Assembly: GCA_037043455.1 (NCBI GenBank)
Contig: JAWPHD010006750.1
Location: 62,001-126,000, forward strand
Direction of reading: 5' to 3'
Origin: Cyrtodaria siliqua
Taxonomy: Eukaryota > Mollusca > Bivalvia > Adapedonta > Hiatellidae
DNA: 64,000 bases
The notes below the pieces were generated by a model that had not been told where the DNA came from, did no database searches, and saw only the letters and a program-made list of their open reading frames with translations. Shown here in pieces: positions 55,501 to 64,000 of the stretch; the first letter of the stretch is position 1, and every line of letters begins with the position of its first letter. The position numbers and the translations under genes are program-made.

Positions 55501-58500
55501 AAACAAAAAGATGGGCAATAAGGGAATAGACCAAAACAAACATTTAAATTGGGAAATAAGGGAATAGACTAAAAAAACAACTTCAATGGGAAATAAAGGA
55601 ATAGACCAAAACAAAAAGATGGGCAATAAGGGAATAGACCAAAACAAAAAGATGGGCTATAAGGGAATATACCAAAACAAAAAACATGGGCAATAAGGGA
55701 ATAGACCAAAACAAAAAGATGGGCAGTAAGGGAATAGACCAAAACAAAAAGATGGGCAATAATGGAATAGACCAAAAAAAAAGATGGGCAATAAGGGAAT
55801 AGACCAAAACAAACATTTAAAATGGGAAATAAGGGAATAGACTAAAAAAACAACTTCAAATGGGAAATAAGGGAATAGACCAAAACAAAAAGATGGGCAA
55901 TAAGGGAATAGACCAAAACAAAAAGATGGGCTATAAGGGAATAGACCAAAACAAAAAAGATGGGCAATAAGGGAATAGACCAAAACAAAAAGATGGGCAG
56001 TAAGGGAATAGACCAAAACAAAAATATGGGAAATAAGGGAATAGACCAAAACAAAAAATGGGCAATAAGGGAATAGACCAAAACAATAACTTAAAATGGG
56101 AAATAAGGGAATAGATCAAAACAAAAACTTAAAATTGGAAGTAAGGGAAGAGACCAAAACAAAACTTAAAATGGGAAATAAGGGAATAGACCAAAACAAA
56201 AAGATGGGCAATAAGGGAATAGACCAAAACAAAAAGATGGGCAATAAGGGAATAGACCAAACAAGGTAATAGACCAAAACAAAAAGATGGGCAGTAAGGG
56301 AATAGAGCTAAAACAAAAACTTAAAATGGGAAATTAGGGAATAGACTTAAAAAAACACTTAAAATGGGAAATAAGGGAATAGACCAAAACAAAAAGATGG
56401 GCAATAAAGGAATATACCAAAACAAAAAGATGGGCAATAAGGAAATAGACCAAAACAAAAAGGTGGGCAATAGGGGAATAGACAAAAAAGAAAGAATATT
56501 TTTCTCAGATGCTGCCTTACAGATGATACTTAGTTATTTCACATCAGATTAACAGAATACATATCTGACTTTGCCTGTTGTTATAAGAACAAAGGAAGCA
56601 AGTAGAGCAACAACAGTCCATTTTTGGGCCTCTTGTTCTACATAACTTGCATGCCCATCCTCAGCAATTATTTGAATGTTTCGTAGCTCAGTGTCATTGC
56701 ATTGACAAAAAGCTGCTATGACACCAGATCAATAAATGTGCCAAACAGCTGCTATGACACCAGATCTATAAATGTGCCAAACAGCTGCTATGACACCAGA
56801 TCTATAAATGTGCCAAACAGCTGCTATGACACCTGTATACAAAACTTACAATTAGTTCACATCCTTTATTTGTCTGTCATCAAATATTCGTGTCGAGGAA
56901 TGAACATGGATATATTGTATCGCGTTCTTTATCTCTTGTTACAATAGTTCACACTTTGATGTGTTTAATCAGTTAGTTACAGTAGTTCACACTTTGATGT
57001 GTTAAATCAGTTAGTTACAATAGTTCACACTTTGATGTGTTTAATCAGTTAGTTACAATAGTTCACATGTTGATGTGTTAAATCAGTCAGTTACAATAGT
57101 TCACACTTTGATGTGTTAAATCAGTTAGTTACAATAGTTCACACTTTGATGTGTTTAATCAGTTAGTTACAGTAGTTCACATTTTGATGTGTTTAATCAG
57201 TTAGTTACAATAGTTCACACTTTGATGTGTTTAATCAGTTAGTTACAATAGTTCGCACTTTGATGTGTTTAATCAGTTAGTTACAATAGTTTGCGCTTTG
57301 ATGTGTTTAATCAGTTAGTTACAATAGTTTGCACTTTGATGTGTTTAATCAGTTAGTTACAGTAGTTCGCACTTTGATGTGTTTAATCAGTTAGTTACAA
57401 TAGTTCACACTTTAATGTGTTTAATCAGTTAGTTACAATAGTTCACACTTTGATGTGTTAAATCAGTTAGTTACAGTAGTTCACATTTTGATGTGTTTAA
57501 TCAGTTAGTTACAATAGTTCACACTTTGATGTGTTTAATCAGTTAGTTACAATAGTTCGCATTTGATGTGTTTAATCAGTTAGTTACAATAGTTCGCGCT
57601 TTGATGTGTTTAATCAGTTAGTTACAATAGTTTGCACTTTGATGTGTTTAATCAGTTAGTTACAGTAGTTCGCACTTTGATGTGTTTAATCAGTTAGTTA
57701 CAATAGTTCACACTTTAATGTGTTTAATCAGTTAGTTACAATAGTTCACACTTTGATGTGTTAAATCAGTTAGTTACAGTAGTTCACATTTTGATGTGTT
57801 TAATCAGTTAGTTACAATAGTTCACACTTTGATGTGTTTAATCAGTTAGTTACAATAGTTCGCATTTGATGTGTTTAATCAGTTAGTTACAATAGTTCGC
57901 GCTTTGATGTGTTTAATCAGTTAGTTACAATAGTTCGCACTTTGATGTGTTTAATCAGTTAGTTACAGTAGTTCGCACGTTGATGTGTTTAATCAGTTAG
58001 TTACAATAGTTCACACTTTAATGTGTTTAATCAGTTAGTTACAATAGTTCACACTTTGATGTGTTAAATCAGTTAGTTACAATAGTTCACATTTTGATGT
58101 GTTTAATCAGTTAGTTACAATAGTTTGCACTTTGATGTGTTTAATCAGTTAGTTACAATAGTTTGCGCTTTGATTGTTTAATCAGTTAGTTACAATAGTT
58201 CACGCTTTGATGTGTTTAATCAGTTAGTTACAATAGTTCACATCTTTATTTGGTGTTTATTCGGTTACCACTCTGTGTTAAAGATTCAAATAATAAACAT
58301 TATTATTTTAACTGAAACACTTTAACAGCATTGTAACCATACGTTCCAACATATAGTTTGTACTCCCTATCACAGTAAGTGATGGAGTATGGGTTAGACA
58401 AACCATGTTCCTGTCCCAGCAGTATCTGTATCTTGGTACACTCAGCTGTTATATGGTGGATGTTACTGGAACCATAGCCACATACATACATTGTCCCTGT

Positions 58501-61500
58501 CCTGTCTATAGCCAGACCACGTGGGTGCGTCAGGTTATCATCCTTGTAGACTGCCTTCACGGTACCGTCCATCGCCATACACGTCACTGTGTGCTTGTCT
58601 CGATCTGACACGTACATGGCTGTCCTATCTGGGCTGATGGCTATGTAGTATGGATGACCAAACAGTTGTTTATTAATGGCATCATTCATCACACTTCTCA
58701 ACACAGTGCCGGTCAAGTTGATGATTTCTACTTTAGCTGGGCTTACAAATGTCACTATCAGTGTCCCATCATTATGCACTATACCACGACACTGACCATT
58801 GACCTTTATCTCTTGACCTTTTGACAGGGTGTGGGATACTACTGACACAAACTGGATTTTATCCCCCTGAGTCACAGCAACTTGGGTGTTGGCCACCTTT
58901 GTTATGCCCCATGGTGGATTTGGCAGTTGTATTTTAGTCCTAATTCTGTTTTGTTTTGTATCCACTAGTTTGACTTTTTTGTTGTTAAAGTCAGTAATGA
59001 CAATTTGGTTGTCAGGAAGCAGGGCTGATCCTGTGATCCAGCAGACTGACTGGTCATACTCATAGGCTGATTTGACATTGATGTCGCATTCATTTGTCGC
59101 TGTTGTGGGTATGAAAATCTCTGTTAGTGTTGTTTTCCTGTCAATGAGCTTTTCTGTTTGTGTCATTTTGCTGTCATTGAATATTTCTGTTTGCGATGCT
59201 TTGCTGTAATTTGGTATCTCTGTTTGTGTTGCTTTGTTGTCATTGAATATTTCTGTTGGAGATGTTTTGCTTTCTTTTTGTTCTTTCATTTGAGTTATTT
59301 TGGTGTCATTTGGCTCATTCATCAGTGAAAGGTTCCCCAGTGTGGTCAGGTTTGCCATCAAATCTTGCATCTGTTTCTCTGGCTCAAACCGGTACCTCTT
59401 GATCTTGTTGTCAGTCTGTATCTGGGTCAGACGATCCTCTAGTTTCTGCATTTCAAGCTTTGTTTTGTCCATAACAGGAAACAGTTTCCCATTTTGTTTC
59501 GTTTTGTGTAAAGTATCAAGAATGGAGGTCTTAGAATGGATTTCCCCTCTCATATTGTCCAATTTGGTAGAAATAGAGGTCATGTTTTCCAGATCATCGT
59601 CTCTTATCCTGTTAGCTTCATTGATAACTCCATGTTCGAGTTTATCTAAAAAGTAAGTTATTTCTTCTCTAAACTGTCCAATGCTTTCTATTGCATCTGT
59701 AGAATATTTGTCTATATCTGTAGCATTTTGTTCAATTGTTCTTTTATTGCTATCAACTTGTTGTCCGAGGTCAGTGAGTTTCTTTTCTAAATCTTCATAT
59801 TCTTTTTCTACATAACTGATACCGTCACAACTTCGATGGTCAATGGCGATACAGGTGCCACAGACAAGCTGGTCATGTGACCTGCAGTTAAATGTAATTA
59901 CCTCACCTAGATGTTGAGGACATTTGTCTACGGTTGCGTCTACAGTCTTGGTCTGGGGTTTACTTCTTGGCATGGTTTTCTGGTCTTGTAGAACATGGTG
60001 TCTAGATGGTCTGGCCCGGCAATGATGTGTAAAGCATGTATCACACAAATATTCACAACAATCCACGCAAAATCCCACGGCGGGTAGCTGCTGACCGTCA
60101 TCTCTGCACGGCTGACAGAACAGTTCACCTTCCTCCGACTCCACATCCCTGGGGGCACTAAGTTCTCCTGCTTTCCTACCAGGGACTGACATGTTTTGTT
60201 ATTGTGTTCCTTGTTTACTGTAACTTTAGTATTACAACTTTACCTCCCATTTGTATCTTATAAAATATCTTTATCATTCCAAAAGTTAAAGTATTATGTC
60301 CATTATCTAAATTATGAACTCGTCACATGTAGCCTTTGTCGTCTGCGATATTGATTTTTTAAAAATACAAACAGAAAGCTAGTTGCTGTTTAGTAGCCAT
60401 GTTGTTCTATAATATAACCCCTGCCCAAATACCTTGATACCAGGTCTATAGAACTAGTGTACATGCCATTCAGACTATTTTTAACTTAATTTTTATAACA
60501 CTAAAAAGATGAACTCATGTCTCTGAGACAGAAACTCTTCTGACATATATTATTTTGACACTAATCTTAATGTACTGGAATATTTCAAAGTTCTGTGCCT
60601 GATTTTTTTATACAAAATATATACTAAACAGAAAACCCAATTTATTTGTAAAAGATCACTAATTCTCCCAAACATTAATGTTTATTTATTAAAGGGAATG
60701 ATGGAGGTGATATGGAAGTGACTGGTGTCGTTCCGCCGAATACAAATGAAGACACTCATAAAATAAATATGCTTCAGTTACATGTGCATTAAATTAATGC
60801 TACCTTCATTTTAATCATTGTTTATGAAAATATTTGGTCCAGATAACTTGACTGTTGTATATTTGTTATATCATATAGGGAGAGGTATATAGGGAGAATT
60901 TGTTAAATTAGGTAAATCTGTCAATTAGATCAATAGATCAAATCGAAGTAAAACCTGTAAATGACCTATTATTTAGAAACAATAATAGGATTTTTATGAA
61001 ACTTTACATGTAGTATCCTGGTATTTACTTCTAAGTTTATTCAAATCAGGTCAAATCAAAGAAAACCTTCAAACAACTTTTGCAGAATGGATGGTTGGAT
61101 CTTGTTGAAACTTTACCCGTAGCATCCCATCATTGATCTCATCTGTAGTCTCCTGGCATTCATTCTATCTGGCATATTGCTAATTAAAAAAGCCCCAAAA
61201 CCTCCTTCCCCACAAACCAACCTACTACCCCTATACCTCACCCCAACCCAGAAAAAAATAATACGTGACAGTTTTTCTTTTCACCAAGTGACTTGGTGAG
61301 TGACTCAGGGTCATTTGGCCACATTGTTTATGCATCTGTGCAATCTATGAATGCACATATGTACTATTAACCCTTAACTCGCTTCATATATATAATGGAC
61401 TGTTCTTTCTTTGAATTAAGACCATTCTATTTATGTGACAAAGGGGTGTTTTGGGGAAATTGACTGATCAGCAGCTGGATATTGTAAACCCTGATCAGCC

Positions 61501-62161
61501 TGATGGATGCAAAGGCTATGATAGTCATGCTAATAGCGGGTTAAGTGTTAAAGAACAAAAAATCTCTTGCATAATGTTTGCATCCTTGATGCTTGACTCA
61601 GGGTTAACGAATCTCTGCATACTGACCACATCACGATGCCACATAGCATGTGGGGGATATAATCCTCATCTGGTGGGTGGCCTTTATTTATATAATTACA
61701 TATATAGAGATATGTGAGTGAGCTACATGGGAAAGCCGGTATACATTTTAAACTCTGTCTATATATAAGTTCATGTTATCTTTTTTTCAGATTTCAAAGA
61801 GATACAGTCTATTCATTATGGCTCAGGTTTTGCCTTGGATCTCTCCCTGGTTATTGTTCCAAACACAGACTGTAAGTATACCAGTCTTGATGCACTGATG
61901 AATGTGGCGGAGGGCTCCCCCAAGCTGAGGGAAAGCATTGATAGGTGCATAATTGTTCATTTTGAACAGAAAATACCCTGCATACCCGCTGAAATTTTAA
62001 ACCAGGTTCTAGAGTGCACCAAACCTCTCACTTACCCTACTGTAATCCCAATAAAACGGGACAGTGTAAATAAAGAAATCTCCACCAGGCCATCAATAAA
62101 AAATTGTTTGTTTGCTGTGCTCCTACCCAGAATTTTGAGGGTGGATACTAGGTAGGTAGGG

Positions 62162-62192
<31 letters not shown>

Positions 62193-63346
62193 AAAGCTTA
62201 TCCAATCTACAACACTATAAAGGCTAGTACGATGTTAGGGCATAGGTTATTAAAACTAAACACAAGGACTTGCACATAAGTATTTTATTCATGTGTATTT
62301 AAGGTAGGAAAAAGTTTTATTTTTAGATATTTTTTTTATATATATTGTTCGCATATATTATGCCATTTTTGTACTAAGGCAACTTTTTGATAACCTTTGC
62401 AATCCAGATTAGATGCTTAACAACTCTGGCTAATAAAATTATCATTTGAATAAAAAAAAAAAAAAAATTTTTTTTTTTTTTTTTTTTTATTTAAATTTTT
62501 TTTTTCGGCCCGAGGTCATTAATTTTTTTTGAGTCGCGGCCGAATCGGGTGAGTCGGTCGGAGCACGGTAAACAAACATATTTTTATTGATGGCCCCATG
62601 AACTATTCTCTAACCAACAAGGCTAGCCTATATAAGTAAAACACAAAGATGCTCGTGTATATGTAAATACAAAAAACAATAGCCTAGAAAGCCACAAAGA
62701 AGGTACTCAATGACTTAAAGAAACTAACCCAATAACGGCAAAATTACACTACAAAACTATTTATCAAAACTATATCCAGGTGTTCAGGTCATGTAATAAT
62801 GTATAATGGTATGAGCCTATTATAAATATATTCACAAGTTCTTAAAATGCCTGTGATTGACTATGCATAAAATAAATTATGAGTTGGTAAATCTTAATTT
62901 AACGCTTCAGTTTTGGCATCTGGCCTGGCTGGTTAAAGCCGTTTATATTTTGTCTATAGAGTTTGAATTCTGAAAATATGTAAGTTATATATATACCTCG
63001 TTGTCAATAGCTTTAGAAACAGTGTACCGGTTCATACGTGTAAAATTTGACTGTTGCTGGTGGAATAGAGGTAAAATGTTTGACAGATTATGATACAAAC
63101 ATCTGTGATATCAGTAAAACATGGAAACATTTTCTACTCAAATTCTCAAATATTTTTAAACATAATGAGATGTTTAGGTTACTGAAATTTTCATAAAAAA
63201 GATACAAAGCAAGACTTTTAACTTCATTGGGAGTGAAATGGTTGTTCACAGTGTCTTTTATATTTTCAGGTTTGATGTTGGCGAGTGCATGTGATGACAT
63301 GAAGGTACACATCTACGTTGAAAAACAGGAACTCGATTCATTAAAG
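43445..63346 (+). CDS. ELP2: ELP2, Elongator complex WD40 subunit, first six exons
   Basis: This is the orthologue of Elongator protein 2. The twin seven-bladed WD40 scaffold holds Elp1 and Elp3 in the Elongator complex, which modifies wobble uridines (cm5U family) of tRNAs in the cytoplasm. The six exons (listed in the summary and individually below) join in frame into about 202 residues. They cover the N-terminal strand and three WD units: LTGHTDRVNCITW with VSGSVDKTVIVW, LSGHTAPVTAL with VSASVDSCVKVW, and YGSGFALDLSLV with ASACDDMKVHIY. Human ELP2 has about 826 residues, so roughly three quarters of the gene is right of the window. The 11.65 kb intron 4 hosts an antisense B-box gene. Identification rests on the matching order of blades and the ELP2-specific FGxGFALxLxL-type segment. 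Confidence 0.93.
43571..46475 (+). other. ELP2 intron 1
   Basis: The intron is AT-rich. It contains a ggtaaccgatggtaaccgat-rich relative of the 18-kb MITE family at about 45480-45690. A (ttgat)n tail at about 46358-46376 may end a retroposed element. Nothing else is recognised. Confidence 0.65.
45480..45690. repeat. MITE-family fragment with alternating ggtaacc motifs
   Basis: Motifs ggttgccaatg, cggtaaccgatggtaaccga and gagaatcctgaacggac match the interior and right end of 18023-18520. Confidence 0.6.
46476..46572 (+). CDS. ELP2: ELP2 exon 2 (first WD unit)
   Basis: The exon encodes TDDGSRPAAILQTLTGHTDR and VNCITWIRKRYQ, ending in a single G. The GH dipeptide and VNCITWI match the first ELP2 WD repeat. 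The acceptor is tttgtcag. Confidence 0.93.
46573..47652 (+). other. ELP2 intron 2
   Basis: The intron contains the tRNA-Ser-like SINE at 47289-47556 and otherwise AT-rich sequence. Confidence 0.75.
47289..47556 (+). mobile_element. tRNA-Ser-derived SINE with 14-bp target duplication
   Basis: The head contains the A-box-like tggccgagtggctaacg, an anticodon-loop-like cttgaaatc (UGA, Ser) and the B-box ggttcgatccc. The body contains ggaggggcacctagggtctt. The tail is ccaattgaattcaa. The duplication ttcttattacttta is at 47275-47288 and 47557-47570. Confidence 0.92.
47653..47723 (+). CDS. ELP2: ELP2 exon 3
   Basis: The exon encodes (E)AETEMVSGSVDKTVIVWEKS and QDQ. It completes the first WD unit with the canonical D..V.vW ending. 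Phases fit exons 2 and 4. The donor is gtttgt. Confidence 0.93.
48050..48480. repeat. Dispersed mollusc-type repeat with internal subrepeats
   Basis: Subunits contain actttaacctgcaac, ggccataactt and ttcataaaacttcacacaca. The same family occurs at 50340-50880, and distant relatives at 63440-63800. Confidence 0.65.
49304..49341 (+). other. tRNA-like 5' half interrupted by an inserted element
   Basis: ctcggtagctcagtgtataa resembles a tRNA 5' end and A-box. Just after it the TIR element at 49342 begins. Beyond the right TIR, cagagctacagatctctgcc may be the continuation of the same sequence. A SINE head or tRNA pseudogene is possible. Confidence 0.4.
49342..49732. mobile_element. Element with aagggacactgtccgtaa inverted ends
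   Basis: Perfect 18-bp terminal inverted repeats lie at 49342-49359 and 49715-49732. Internally on the minus strand (about 49490-49575) is a tRNA-like stretch with cgcttagctcagtcgtgagc as A-box side and gagttcaaaccc as B-box. Confidence 0.7.
49984..50137 (+). CDS. ELP2: ELP2 exon 4 (second WD unit)
   Basis: The exon encodes YKIKQVLSGHTAPVTALGAH, YIYKGGDLHRTVIVSASVDS and CVKVWSRTGTE, ending in G. It is a full WD unit (GH...SASVDSCVKVW). The acceptor is ctttgcag and the donor is gtaggt. Confidence 0.95.
50340..51330. repeat. Dispersed repeat cluster
   Basis: The left part repeats the 48-kb family. 50940-51014 is nearly identical to 41778-41853. 51170-51300 carries gatctttaccaaactttgtg and agagttatggcccttgtttt on the inverse strand of the 15/40-kb families. 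Confidence 0.65.
51331..53349. other. Intronic stretch without a gene
   Basis: It contains small local inverted motifs (gggagaagtgacttctccct near 51550; aagcgaag repeats at 52120-52260) and the ggtgtgtttcc dispersed repeat at 53012-53110. No ORF has a recognisable product. Confidence 0.6.
53358..53537. mobile_element. Hairpin MITE with an 8-bp target duplication
   Basis: Arms of about 85 bp (ggcacttgaggcgcaaatat at the left and its near-complement at the right) surround an inner palindrome in which accctactatcgtatg occurs three times in alternating orientation. The flanking 8-bp duplication aggcatga is at 53350-53357 and 53538-53545. An 8-bp duplication suggests hAT-type mobilisation. Confidence 0.88.
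53684..53732. repeat. CTG/CTT microsatellite
   Basis: An imperfect ctgctgctgctgctg run with interspersed cttctact lies in the intron. Confidence 0.85.
53760..56490 (+). repeat. 33-bp purine-rich minisatellite, about 80 copies
   Basis: The consensus is aataagggaatagaccaaaa followed by caaaaagatgggc, with variants that replace aaaaagatgggc by aaaacttaaaatggg or aacaacttcaaatggg. Larger blocks of several units recur (for example about 54940-55200 and 55330-55590). Because 33 is a multiple of three, open frames of up to 214 codons appear (GNKGIDQNKKM on plus, FWSIPLLPIFL on minus), but they have no start or domain logic of a gene. Confidence 0.97.
56713..56835. repeat. 36-bp tandem repeat, 3.5 copies
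   Basis: The unit is gctgctatgacaccagatct followed by ataaatgtgccaaaca; the copies are nearly identical. Confidence 0.92.
56943..58235. repeat. 38-bp minisatellite (about 34 copies) with a 300-bp higher-order repeat
   Basis: The unit is agttacaatagttcacactt followed by tgatgtgtttaatcagtt. Variants (cacatttt, cgcattt, tgcgcttt, actttaatg, gttaaatc) recur in the same order about every 300 bp from about 57175, giving an eight-unit higher-order repeat with three full rounds. The array ends about 65 bp past the stop codon of the B-box gene. Confidence 0.95.
58245..58262 (-). terminator. Candidate polyadenylation signals of the B-box gene
   Basis: On the minus strand AATAAA lies at 58245-58250 and a second AATAAA-like site overlaps 58256-58262, about 45-60 bp after the stop codon and directly before the 38-bp array. 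Confidence 0.6.
58303..60192 (-). CDS. B-box/NHL-like (TRIM-type, no RING) protein, intronless, 629 aa
   Basis: The layout is that of the TRIM-like proteins (TRIM56, TRIM71 and TRIM2/3-like hits) that are greatly expanded in bivalves. B-box 1 spans residues about 26-66 (CQPC..., CVDCCEYLCDTCFTHH, ending SRHH). B-box 2 spans about 91-122 (CPQHLGEVITFNC, CGTCIAIDHRSC). A coiled coil covers about 128-285. A low-complexity linker (313-360) has four 11-residue repeats of the type TEIFNDNKATQ. The C-terminus (about 375-629) has NHL-like propeller strands (SPDRTAMYVSDRDKHTV, DRTGTMYVCGYGSSNI). No RING finger precedes the B-boxes, so ubiquitin-ligase activity is not expected from this chain. A role in innate immunity or RNA binding is known for some relatives but not shown here. 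The single-exon gene lies antisense in ELP2 intron 4. The start is the first in-frame ATG. Confidence 0.9.
   Translation of the reverse strand: MSVPGRKAGELSAPRDVESEEGELFCQPCRDDGQQLPAVGFCVDCCEYLCDTCFTHHCRARPSRHHVLQDQKTMPRSKPQTKTVDATVDKCPQHLGEVITFNCRSHDQLVCGTCIAIDHRSCDGISYVEKEYEDLEKKLTDLGQQVDSNKRTIEQNATDIDKYSTDAIESIGQFREEITYFLDKLEHGVINEANRIRDDDLENMTSISTKLDNMRGEIHSKTSILDTLHKTKQNGKLFPVMDKTKLEMQKLEDRLTQIQTDNKIKRYRFEPEKQMQDLMANLTTLGNLSLMNEPNDTKITQMKEQKESKTSPTEIFNDNKATQTEIPNYSKASQTEIFNDSKMTQTEKLIDRKTTLTEIFIPTTATNECDINVKSAYEYDQSVCWITGSALLPDNQIVITDFNNKKVKLVDTKQNRIRTKIQLPNPPWGITKVANTQVAVTQGDKIQFVSVVSHTLSKGQEIKVNGQCRGIVHNDGTLIVTFVSPAKVEIINLTGTVLRSVMNDAINKQLFGHPYYIAISPDRTAMYVSDRDKHTVTCMAMDGTVKAVYKDDNLTHPRGLAIDRTGTMYVCGYGSSNIHHITAECTKIQILLGQEHGLSNPYSITYCDREYKLYVGTYGYNAVKVFQLK
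60193..61790. other. Upstream region of the B-box gene / right part of ELP2 intron 4
   Basis: The region is AT-rich. No TATA box could be assigned with confidence and no repeat was recognised. Confidence 0.5.
61791..61871 (+). CDS. ELP2: ELP2 exon 5
   Basis: The exon encodes (D)FKEIQSIHYGSGFALDLSLV and IVPNTD plus one base. It matches the ELP2 segment with GFAL.L.L followed by PNTD. The acceptor is tttttttcag and the donor is gtaagt, both strong. Confidence 0.93.
62449..62505. repeat. Poly-A followed by poly-T
   Basis: A run of about 17 A is followed directly by more than 20 T, forming a potential perfect A/T hairpin. Confidence 0.85.
62725..63070. repeat. Dispersed repeat, copy 2 (first copy at 5975-6345)
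   Basis: The motif order is the same as in copy 1: aaactatatccagg, tggcctggctggtt, ccgtttatatt, tctatagag, tagaaacagt and aaaatttgactgttgctgg. Confidence 0.7.
63270..63346 (+). CDS. ELP2: ELP2 exon 6
   Basis: The exon encodes (C)LMLASACDDMKVHIYVEKQE and LDSLK. It matches the ELP2 blade ending (L.aC..DD.kIHIf....). The acceptor is tattttcag and the donor is gtgact. The following exons are outside the window. Confidence 0.92.
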
Positions 63347-64000
63347 GTGACTTGAATTTTTGGTTAAAGACCCTCTAATAAAACATTATTTATGTAATTT
63401 AAAGTGCTCCCAAAGACACGATACATAGAAATCCGGGATTACCATTTTAGCTCGACTTTATCGAAGAAAGATTGTCATCACTTGATCGTCATTGCATCCG
63501 TATTTAAGTTTGTATGTAAGCTTGTATCTCCGAAACTACATAATGGATTGAAACTTCACACATGTATTCAGCATCATTAGACAACATCATACAGCCAGGT
63601 TCTATAACTCATGCTTTTATTTTAACAAAATTATGGCTCCTTTTATACTCACAAAATTTGGTTAAAGTTTGTATGTAAGCTTGAATCTCTGAAACTACTT
63701 TACAGCATGATACAACCAGGTTCCATAACTCGTGCTTTGATTTTAACAAAATGATGGCCTCTTTTATTCTAACAAAATTGGGTAAACAAGTGCAATAATT
63801 CTCTTATGCAATTAAGCAAAATTATGCCCTTCAACGTAGTTTCCCAAAAAAATAAAAAAGGCCTTAAAAGTCGGTCACTAGGGCAATGTTCCTCAGCTGC
63901 ATATTGCACCCGCAACCATTTAGGTTATGAAGCCGGCTAGCTACCACTAGACCATGGGAGTAGACCGTTAAAGACGGGACTTATCATAGCCAGCTTTTAT
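63347..64000 (+). other. Start of ELP2 intron 6
   Basis: The region contains relatives of the 48/50-kb dispersed repeat (tctccgaaactac, attttaacaaaatta subunits). A tRNA-like stretch on the minus strand (about 63890-63960) has tggtctagtggtagc as A-box side and a degenerate B-box. It is probably a SINE head or pseudogene. Confidence 0.5.

Larger units (their letters stand above)
50138..61790 (+). other. ELP2 intron 4 (11.65 kb) with a nested antisense gene
   Basis: The intron contains dispersed repeats (50340-51330), unrecognised sequence (51330-53000), MITE and minisatellite arrays (53.3-58.2 kb), the B-box gene (58303-60192) and AT-rich DNA with no recognised feature (60193-61790, which must include the B-box gene promoter). 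Confidence 0.8.
61872..63269 (+). other. ELP2 intron 5
   Basis: The intron contains a gggtaggtaggt fragment followed by a 20-plus T run (about 62140-62190), an A-run/T-run junction at 62449-62500, and copy 2 of the 6-kb dispersed repeat (62725-63070). Confidence 0.7.

Noticed and set aside
53932..56552. Long ORFs (up to 214 codons) such as FWSIPLLPIFL repeats, and plus-strand GNKGIDQNKKM repeats
   Set aside because: A 33-bp period keeps frames open by chance; there is no conserved start, and the pattern drifts freely between frames.
56943..58235. CRISPR-like array
   Set aside because: The 38-bp units are contiguous, with no spacers.
63885..63965. tRNA gene on the minus strand
   Set aside because: The A-box side is good but the B-box is degenerate and stems do not pair convincingly; probably a SINE head or pseudogene.

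Overview
The window is eukaryotic nuclear DNA, most likely from a bivalve or other mollusc. Small exons (71-240 bp) with GT..AG borders are scattered through long AT-rich introns packed with tandem arrays, MITE-like inverted repeats, tRNA-derived SINEs and a DIRS-type retrotransposon. The species assignment is an inference from repeat style and from the similarity of the two host proteins to animal orthologues. There are no bacterial features.

Two conserved genes are arranged head to head. DDX23 (PRP28, the U5 snRNP DEAD-box helicase) runs on the minus strand from its ATG at 43157 to beyond the left edge. Twelve exons are in the window: 43039-43157, 21464-21568, 20239-20359, 17821-17956, 16095-16324, 12317-12493, 11185-11264, 8076-8301, 6563-6708, 4702-4882, 2273-2512 and 105-256. 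All codon phases join and give about 637 residues, ending early in helicase domain 2. ELP2 (Elongator subunit 2, WD40) runs on the plus strand from its ATG at 43445. Six exons are in the window: 43445-43570, 46476-46572, 47653-47723, 49984-50137, 61791-61871 and 63270-63346. They give about 202 residues and the gene continues past the right edge. Only 287 bp separate the two start codons, so a shared bidirectional promoter is likely.

A third gene lies inside the 11.65 kb ELP2 intron 4 on the opposite strand: an intronless 629-residue protein with two B-boxes, a coiled coil and an NHL-like propeller (58303-60192). It is typical of the TRIM-like expansions of bivalves.

The 21.5 kb first intron of DDX23 holds a 6.25 kb DIRS-like tyrosine-recombinase retrotransposon (26528-32777). 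It has 152-bp inverted terminal repeats differing at one visible position, an internal complementary region that joins the complements of the two ends, a gag-like ORF1, an RT/RNase H ORF, and a tyrosine recombinase broken by one frameshift in a run of five C.

The least ordinary feature is a pair of tandem arrays in DDX23 built from splice-site DNA. Downstream of exon 10, about 16 copies of the last 63 coding bases plus the 5' splice site fill the intron (3094-4701). Upstream of exon 2, about 50 copies of a 67-bp unit, each carrying that exon's 3' splice site or a decayed version, form a 3.4 kb satellite (21570-24940). The real donor is the first of its series in transcription order and the real acceptor is the last of its series.

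Other arrays are a 145-bp family (37.2-40.3 kb), a 33-bp purine-rich minisatellite (53.8-56.5 kb) and a 38-bp array with an approximately 300-bp higher-order period (56.9-58.2 kb).
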